The notes under the pieces: model-generated | The model's input: only the letters and a program-made list of their open reading frames with translations | The model's database searches: none | Told to the model about the DNA's origin: nothing | Made by a program: the position numbers and the translations under genes | DNA from: Stramenopiles sp. TOSAG23-3 | Taxonomy: Eukaryota; Sar | NCBI GenBank assembly: GCA_900128585.1 | Contig: LT642681.1 | Span: forward strand, 1 to 12,531 | Direction of reading: 5' to 3' | Length of the DNA: 12,531 nucleotides | In this document: positions 7,086 to 12,531 of the stretch, piece after piece | Layout of the letters: each line of letters starts with the position of its first letter | Numbering within the stretch: the first letter of the stretch is position 1

Positions 7086-7275
7086 TATCTTTGCTCTTGT
7101 GGTTTTACTAATCGATATACCCTTGTCACTTAGTCTTGGCTATCATTCTCAGTTGTACTCCATGCATGATCTGAATCGGTAGATGGATAATATATACATA
7201 TATACGTGTATAATGTTTTTACGTTGTTAATGTTCAATTATCAAAATAAACTTCTGCTCCCATGCAGCACTCGAA

Positions 7276-8013
7276 TTACGCAAGATCATCAAGGAGAGAT
7301 TTGCGCATCTTTTCAGACATGGAAGTATTCTGCTTGTCTTGCAACTTCAATATGGCTTCAATTACGGAAAGCTCAGTGGAGGTCGTGTCCAACCCGCAAA
7401 ATGCGGACCAATCGTTAGCAACAAGGCCGGCACCGACCACGTCACTACCACGGTTCACAGTTCCTGCGACTAAGGGGATCTGCAACAACGAGGACAGTTC
7501 TTCCATATCCTCAACAGACGTTTTGGGGTGAACGATGCCTCCTTGGTTGGTAAACCTGGAGTAACTTCCGACAAGGGCGTTGCCGGCGATCGTTTGTCGA
7601 AAAGCTTCGACACCGAGAACATCGCAAATAATGTCTTCAGTCTCTCTGTCTAGGTCTGCGTGAATAAGAGCTACGTGGTCGTTTGTTGCGATGCAATTTC
7701 CGAGGGCAGACAGTCGTTCGTCCACTCTCTGAACTTTGATGGTGTCAGGTAACGCGTTTCTAATATGTTGCATTTCTTGGTCTGTACAAGTGCTCGGAAG
7801 CAAAAGACCATTCTTATTGCCGACTACAACCCTTCCAACGAACCTGCAATCAGCGATTGACGTATGAACCACAGGTATGTGGCCTGCAAGTTGTCCCTCG
7901 AAAACACTATAAAAGTTTTCGCTGCCACCTTGGCACACCAAACAGTAACTATTTGTCAGACAGGCGAATACACCTACTTCGTTTGAGTTTTCGAACTGAA
8001 CACGAGTCGCCAT
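7276..8013 (-). CDS. EIF6: Eukaryotic translation initiation factor 6 (60S anti-association factor)
   Basis: An intronless 245-residue protein, the same length as human eIF6 and yeast Tif6. eIF6 binds pre-60S subunits in the nucleolus and cytoplasm, is needed for 60S maturation, and stops premature joining to 40S until released by SBDS and EFL1. Recognisable conserved stretches include FYSVFEG (34-40), LPDT (88-91) followed by [11 protein letters not shown] (96-106), [12 protein letters not shown] (148-159) and [17 protein letters not shown] (174-190). The whole protein should form the five-fold pentein propeller. Ser174 and Ser175, the casein kinase 1 sites of vertebrate eIF6, are present. 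The position of human Ser235 (proposed PKC site) is Lys235 here, so that control is probably absent. It starts at the ATG 8011-8013, ends with TAA, converges on the IF-2 fusion and diverges from UTP21. Confidence 0.98.
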   Translation of the reverse strand: MATRVQFENSNEVGVFACLTNSYCLVCQGGSENFYSVFEGQLAGHIPVVHTSIADCRFVGRVVVGNKNGLLLPSTCTDQEMQHIRNALPDTIKVQRVDERLSALGNCIATNDHVALIHADLDRETEDIICDVLGVEAFRQTIAGNALVGSYSRFTNQGGIVHPKTSVEDMEELSSLLQIPLVAGTVNRGSDVVGAGLVANDWSAFCGLDTTSTELSVIEAILKLQDKQNTSMSEKMRKSLLDDLA

Positions 8014-9461
8014 TTGTTCGAGGTTAGTCTTGGTCTCTATACGTGTGCAGAAAAGTTGATTTTAAGATTCAACGTTTGAGATCAAAGATAAGGTAAGTTG
8101 AGTTAACTGTGGAATTGCAAGAAGGCTATTTAGGAAATTGAAACGTTCGACTTCTGTAACATTATGAGGAGGAGCAATCTATGCCTCTTCCTGTTGGCAA
8201 AGCGAGTAAGCAATACAATAATTCTTATTATGTAAGACGACACGGAACACGGACGTCGCATTTCTTCTTCCTCTTTTCTTCTTCTATTATCGATCTCTTA
8301 TTTTCATACATAGACAGTAGTAGGCACGGAACCGAAATAGAAATTGTGCAATCAATACTAACTACACAAAAACATTTTTTATAATAATAAAATCTAATAA
8401 AGGTAGAAATAGCATCAGCCTCTTCTGTAGTATCTTCTTTCTAAAAAAGCAAACTATTCCTTCCTTCCTTCCAGTCTTTTTTTTTTTAAATTAATTTTTA
8501 CTACGTAATATTACTACCGTACGTGGTGGTGCGTGCGTGATAATACTGTCGAGAGGAGGTATTAGGTATGGGATTTGTTTTTTTATTATTTAGCGACTTT
8601 TCGCACTTTTTTTTTGATGCTGTATGGTGTTTTATTCTTTTGTTTTATTGAGCCGCAAAAATGATAAAGCCGTCCTTCCAAGTACATAATTATATATAAA
8701 TGAATTTACCTATCTATAAAATGTATTTACTACAAATTAAAAATCACTTCTTTTCTTATTCGGACACTCCCATTGTATTTACCTATGAAATGACAGCCAC
8801 AAATATCTTCTTCGCAACCTCGCCTTGCTTCTTTTATCACAAATACAGGTGCGTAGTGTGCCAAGAAGGAAAAAAAGTAAACAACTAATAATGGACTGGA
8901 AAGTTGAAGCGAACTTTTGTTTCTTTTGATAGTCTAGGATGTATTTATTTATACGAATTCTAAATACATTTATTCGCTCCATCGTTCGTACCGTAAAATT
9001 TAATATTCTGATAGCTCCTCGTAGTCGTCTATATCCTCCTGCTATTGACATTTACATTACCAATTATCCTGCTAAACTCAAAATATTCTTCCGGCGGCAC
9101 AGTCGTCGCGAAAAAAAATTATTTATTATTTCACAGCGATGCTGTCAGACTCTGTACGCTTGTAAAATATGGAATACTATCGGTGGTGGTACAAAAAAAA
9201 CAAAAAAATACATTATTACATTAGAATACCATAGTGACTCACGAAAAAAAAAATAATAAAAGAAGAAAATGCGCCGGTGGCAATAGAAGTTTTTGTTAAG
9301 TTACTCCTTTCATTGGAAGCAAAGAGTTAGATTTCTAAACATAAAAGTTCGCTTTCATAACAATTAGGTATCCTGTTTCAACATTTCATTCTTTTCCTGT
9401 TTGTAAACGCCTTTTGTCTTTCATCGACGGGGATTATATACTCCACAGACACCTGTTAAGA
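8014..9461. other. AT-rich divergent intergenic spacer (eIF6/UTP21)
   Basis: A 1.45-kb spacer between the divergent eIF6 and UTP21 starts, so both promoters and 5' UTRs lie in it. It is rich in long A and T runs (for example around 8476-8487, 8577-8620 and 9240-9260). A 10-mer, ATTTACCTAT, occurs twice (8704-8713, 8777-8786). Open frames such as 8939-9256 (plus) and 8779-9051 (minus) overlap on opposite strands, are rich in basic and aromatic residues, and show no known domain. I see no tRNA, rRNA or mobile element. Confidence 0.65.
8457..8472 (+). repeat. (TTCC)4 tetranucleotide microsatellite
   Basis: Four perfect tandem copies of TTCC, soon followed by a T run and then an A/T-only stretch. 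The pyrimidine-rich tract lies midway in the divergent spacer; it is most simply a length-variable microsatellite. Confidence 0.85.
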
Positions 9462-12359
9462 ATGTCGGGGAGCACCACTCTTTTCCACCCGTACCGTGCA
9501 ATAGGGATGGTATCTTCTGGTGTGCCTAGTGTTTTGAGTAGTAGGGGTGACAGTAACTTCATTATTGTATCTGTTGGTAATGCTTTTCAAGTTTACAATG
9601 CGGAAACGCTTAATCTTGTGTTTGTTTCACCACGACTACCAAAACGTATATCAGCGCTTGCAGTGTGGCACGAAGTTACTTTCTGTGCTTGCGGGACGGA
9701 CATAGCGGTTGTTTACCAGGCAGAGCGTGTAAAAGTGCTTTCCAAACACGTCGGCGATATTGTATCACTTACGGTAATCGGAAATTACCTTATTTCATGC
9801 TGCAGCGAAAGCGAAATGATAGTCTGGTCGCTGACGCGACGGGACGGTTCCGATACCACGTATGAAACCACAATTGAACTCGATAGTGCAACGGAGGAAG
9901 CAGGTCTAGGTAGCGTATCCTCTAAGTTTACCCCATCTTGTGTGCTGCATCCCCATACGTACTTGAACAAACTTTTGGTAGGCTCTACAAATGGCAGTCT
10001 AGAACTGTGGAATATAAGGTCGAAAAACCGTATATATCGTTTCAAGTGTGTCTCGGGCAAGGAAATTACCTCGATAGAACAAAGCGGCATTGTTGACGTT
10101 GTTGGGATCGGGCTTTCAGATGGGGAAATTTTGATATGTAATTTGCGTTTTGATAAAGTTCTGATCCGATTTTTCCAGAGCACAGGCGCCGTCACCTCGT
10201 TAAGCTTTCGCAGTGACAACAAATCTTCACAGATTCTTGCCAGCAGCGACAATTCCGGCACCATTACGTTTTGGGACCTCAACAAAAAGGGGATTCAGTC
10301 AAGGCTACCCAGTGCACATTTGGACACGGTCGGAAACCTGGTATTTCTGGCAGGCCAACCGTTGATGCTTTCTTCCAGCAGAGACAATTCTTTAAAATTG
10401 TGGATTTTCGATAAATTAGATGGGACTGCTCGATTGTTACGGTCTCGCGAAGGTCATGTGCGACCACCAGATTGCGTTCAATTTTATGGTGGCACCACAG
10501 ACGAAGCCATAGGGAACAGCGTCGACGGCAACCTTCTCCAGGTTCTATCGTGCGGCCAAGACTCCACCCTGCGAAGTTTTCACGTCACTCGGGATTCTTT
10601 AAGCTGCGAACTGTCGCAGGGAGCGATTAAAAAGAAGGCTCATAGCTTGGGCAAATCTCTTCGTGAATTGCGACTATCGCCAATAGTAGCAATGGCAGCA
10701 TCAGAAACCCGCAATGGCGACTGGCCAAATATAGTGACGTGCCATGAAAATAATTTAAATGCGTATACTTGGAGTTTCAAGAAAAAGGCTCTTGGGGACA
10801 CGATTCTTCGGCCTGCAGTTAAAGGAAGCAAGAACGACCCATCTGTTGACTATCGCGTAACAAAGAAACGGCGAAAAACCAAACATTTTGGTTTTGAAAG
10901 TGGTTTACAGCGGATGATGGGAAAAGCCTCCTCCGTAGCTCTAAGTTCATGCGGGTGTTTTGCTGTCGTCGGCACAACCACTGGCATGCTGTTTAAATTC
11001 GCCGTCCAGTCTGGAATCCTGCGTGGCCGGTTTCCAAAAGATGACCAAACTGACGTGGCAGAAGGTTCAAATGCTCATCAAGCCTCAATTTCGTCGTCCA
11101 ACACTTGCGCTATGAACAAGAAACTTATTTCTGTCTCACTAGACTCAACTCTCAAAGTGTGGGATTTCGAAAAATACAAGCTTTTGGCCACTGTTAATAC
11201 AGGCAGCGGATGTACTCGTGCTGTTTTGCATCGAAATAGCAACCTACTAGCTGTCGCTTGCGATGATTTTTCGGTCCATTTATACGATGTTTTCACGACA
11301 CCACCTCGACTGGTTCGAAATTTCAAAGGACATTCTCGCAATATTACAGATATAGAGATTACCCCTGATGGACGATGGTTATTAACGTCCTCGCTTGACT
11401 GCTGCCTTCGGGTTTGGGATATTGCTGCCAATGTTTCCATAAGTTGGTCCTCATTCCCTTCCGCAATTACTAGTATGTCTCTTTCTCCCTCTGGTGAGTT
11501 TCTTGCAACGAGCCACGTAGAGGACTTGGGGATTTATGTTTGGACCAATGTTGGCATGTTCGAAGCCGTTAACCATGGCAAAATTCCCACGAAGCCGACA
11601 CCATTTTTTTTGCCGACAGCTTTGCCTCAGAAGACTGAAGCAGGGGATAGGAGGGGCAAGGAGGTTGCCGATGAACCGTCAGCAGTGACACTTCAAGATC
11701 TACAGCACAGCAATACTTCCAAGCTTACGACATTGTCCAGTGTTTCGAGAAGTCATTGGCAGCAGTTATCATCACTGGCAACGATAAAAATGCGAAATAA
11801 ACCCACAGAGGCGCCAAAGGCCCCGGAAAGAGCACCGTTTTTTATACCTTCTCGATCTGCCCCTAGCAACCCGGTGTTTGCTGTGCCAGAAGAAAAATCC
11901 TCCAGCGCAGACGGGGACACTGGCGCAAATTCGAAAAGTCGAATAATCAATGACGCTGGAAACCGCCACTTGACTACCCTTATGAAACATTTAGGTCGGT
12001 TAGAAGAAGAGAACGGCGCGCTAATCGCTATGGGATATATGAAGAGTTTGTCGGCTCCTATGATTGACGTAGAATTCAGGAATTTGTGTTTCGGTGTAGT
12101 AGATGATATCGGAAAGTCATTCCTGTCCAAACTTCTAAATTTATTCGAAGGGGAGGTTCAAAAGCGTGCAGATTTTGAAGTGGTGCAAAGTTATATCAAC
12201 CTGGTATTGAAGATTCATTTAGAAACCATTTTGAGTGATCCGGAGCTAGTTTATTCGTTGAACCAACTGAAAATCTCTCAGAAAGGAGCTTGGAATAATT
12301 TACGCGGTTGGGCACAGAAGTCGTTGTGCTTGATTGAGCACTTTTTAGTTCTCAAATAA
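9462..12359 (+). CDS. UTP21: UTP21/WDR36, WD40 subunit of the SSU processome (UTP-B)
   Basis: An intronless 965-residue protein. The first in-frame ATG is at 9462 with A at -3; the frame stays open upstream to a TAA at 9342 but has no ATG there. Utp21 is part of the UTP-B subcomplex, which joins nascent 35S/45S pre-rRNA with U3 snoRNP in the nucleolus and is needed for 18S rRNA cleavages. Two beta-propellers are expected from WD40 repeats, with clear WD motifs at about 265-274 (SGTITFWDLN), 308-316, 560-568 and 645-654 (LDCCLRVWDI). Family landmarks include LHPHTYLNK (162-170), DGRWLLTSSLDC (636-647), LATSHVEDLGIY (681-692) and APFFIPS (791-797). After a low-complexity linker (about 705-760) comes the alpha-helical Utp21 C-terminal domain to the end. 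A basic cluster KKRRKTK (468-474) may be a nuclear localisation signal. Length is close to human and yeast family members. It diverges from eIF6. Confidence 0.96.
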   Translation: MSGSTTLFHPYRAIGMVSSGVPSVLSSRGDSNFIIVSVGNAFQVYNAETLNLVFVSPRLPKRISALAVWHEVTFCACGTDIAVVYQAERVKVLSKHVGDIVSLTVIGNYLISCCSESEMIVWSLTRRDGSDTTYETTIELDSATEEAGLGSVSSKFTPSCVLHPHTYLNKLLVGSTNGSLELWNIRSKNRIYRFKCVSGKEITSIEQSGIVDVVGIGLSDGEILICNLRFDKVLIRFFQSTGAVTSLSFRSDNKSSQILASSDNSGTITFWDLNKKGIQSRLPSAHLDTVGNLVFLAGQPLMLSSSRDNSLKLWIFDKLDGTARLLRSREGHVRPPDCVQFYGGTTDEAIGNSVDGNLLQVLSCGQDSTLRSFHVTRDSLSCELSQGAIKKKAHSLGKSLRELRLSPIVAMAASETRNGDWPNIVTCHENNLNAYTWSFKKKALGDTILRPAVKGSKNDPSVDYRVTKKRRKTKHFGFESGLQRMMGKASSVALSSCGCFAVVGTTTGMLFKFAVQSGILRGRFPKDDQTDVAEGSNAHQASISSSNTCAMNKKLISVSLDSTLKVWDFEKYKLLATVNTGSGCTRAVLHRNSNLLAVACDDFSVHLYDVFTTPPRLVRNFKGHSRNITDIEITPDGRWLLTSSLDCCLRVWDIAANVSISWSSFPSAITSMSLSPSGEFLATSHVEDLGIYVWTNVGMFEAVNHGKIPTKPTPFFLPTALPQKTEAGDRRGKEVADEPSAVTLQDLQHSNTSKLTTLSSVSRSHWQQLSSLATIKMRNKPTEAPKAPERAPFFIPSRSAPSNPVFAVPEEKSSSADGDTGANSKSRIINDAGNRHLTTLMKHLGRLEEENGALIAMGYMKSLSAPMIDVEFRNLCFGVVDDIGKSFLSKLLNLFEGEVQKRADFEVVQSYINLVLKIHLETILSDPELVYSLNQLKISQKGAWNNLRGWAQKSLCLIEHFLVLK

Positions 12360-12363
12360 TAAA
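12358..12363 (+). promoter_or_regulatory. AATAAA polyadenylation hexamer overlapping the UTP21 stop codon
   Basis: The stop codon TAA (12357-12359) is followed by TAAAA, so a canonical AATAAA overlaps its last two bases. A T-run and GT-containing stretch follows at about 12379-12390. If used, the 3' UTR would be only some tens of bases. The match could be incidental. Confidence 0.35.
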
Positions 12364-12531
12364 ATGTGAGAGAGCAAGAGTGTTTTTGCGAGAGTTAGTT
12401 AAATCTCGCACAGGTAAATTATTCAATATAAAAACAAAAAATTTGGCTGTTACACAGACAACGAGCCCCTTTAAAATATTTATGCCGCTGTGTACTTTTA
12501 AGACCAATCAATTGGAATCTTGACCAGAACT
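12360..12531. other. 3' flank of UTP21
   Basis: 172 bases of mostly AT-rich sequence after the UTP21 stop. I see no open frame worth calling, no tRNA and no repeat apart from the polyadenylation hexamer noted at its start. Confidence 0.5.

Larger units (their letters stand above)
6902..7275. other. Convergent 3' spacer between the IF-2 fusion and eIF6
   Basis: 374 bases between two genes that converge, so both 3' UTRs must lie or overlap here. The only canonical plus-strand AATAAA is at 7245-7250, about 345 bases past the IF-2 stop and just short of the eIF6 stop. No AATAAA for eIF6 is seen on the minus strand, so its polyadenylation may use another signal. No further gene is seen. Confidence 0.65.

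Noticed and set aside
8506-8514. TAATATTAC, the nonanucleotide of CRESS-DNA virus replication origins
   Set aside because: The flanks do not form the required stem, and no Rep or capsid gene lies nearby. A 9-mer match in AT-rich DNA is expected by chance.
8939-9256. A 105-residue open frame in the right spacer
   Set aside because: Its translation is rich in I, Y, R and K with a homopolymer-derived tail, and resembles no family I know. There is an overlapping minus-strand frame of equal quality. It is best treated as non-coding.
9414-9461. A 16-residue N-terminal extension of UTP21 starting at TTG
   Set aside because: It depends on a bacterial-type TTG start. In a eukaryotic gene the first in-frame ATG (9462) with A at -3 is far more likely, and it puts the conserved LFHPYRAIG region close to the N-terminus as in the family.

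Overview
The window is nuclear DNA from a unicellular eukaryote, most likely a stramenopile and quite possibly a diatom. Three genes are clearly eukaryotic: the ribosome anti-association factor eIF6, the SSU-processome WD40 protein UTP21/WDR36, and a Ser/Thr kinase. The genes run as long uninterrupted reading frames with no introns visible, separated by very AT-rich spacers that hold ATT/AAT microsatellites and homopolymers. The lineage guess rests mainly on the kinase, whose region after the APE motif (GH-x-RF...WM-x-AYD...L-x-D) resembles, as I recall, a kinase family common in stramenopiles. Nothing suggests a bacterium, plasmid, virus or mobile element.

Layout from left to right: (1) 1-1390, minus strand: a coiled-coil protein kinase whose C-terminus lies beyond the left edge. 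(2) 1391-2488: an AT-rich divergent spacer with a TATA-like box and a palindromic AAT/ATT microsatellite. (3) 2489-6901, plus strand: a 1470-residue protein that joins two CCCH zinc-finger modules and a KH array to a complete bacterial-type (organellar) translation initiation factor IF-2. (4) 6902-7275: a short convergent spacer with a 13-bp direct repeat. (5) 7276-8013, minus strand: eIF6, 245 residues. (6) 8014-9461: a second AT-rich divergent spacer with no convincing gene. (7) 9462-12359, plus strand: UTP21, 965 residues from its first in-frame ATG. (8) 12360-12531: 3' flank.

Three of the four genes serve translation. The IF-2 fusion should act in organelle initiation, more likely mitochondrial than plastid because its N-terminus is basic and shows no signal peptide. 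eIF6 acts in 60S maturation and anti-association, and UTP21 in 18S rRNA processing and 40S assembly. eIF6 and UTP21 are divergently transcribed from one spacer, so shared regulation is possible, but the sequence does not prove it.

The most unusual item is the IF-2 fusion. Its roughly 820-residue N-terminal half carries two CCCH-plus-112-residue modules that look like an internal duplication (identical spacing), a canonical KH domain preceded by two KH-like stretches, and a basic insertion in the IF-2 linker at the place where mammalian mitochondrial IF-2 carries its IF1-replacing insertion. This looks like an initiation factor with a built-in mRNA- or rRNA-recognition arm. All functional statements are from reading the sequence only; no searches were run.
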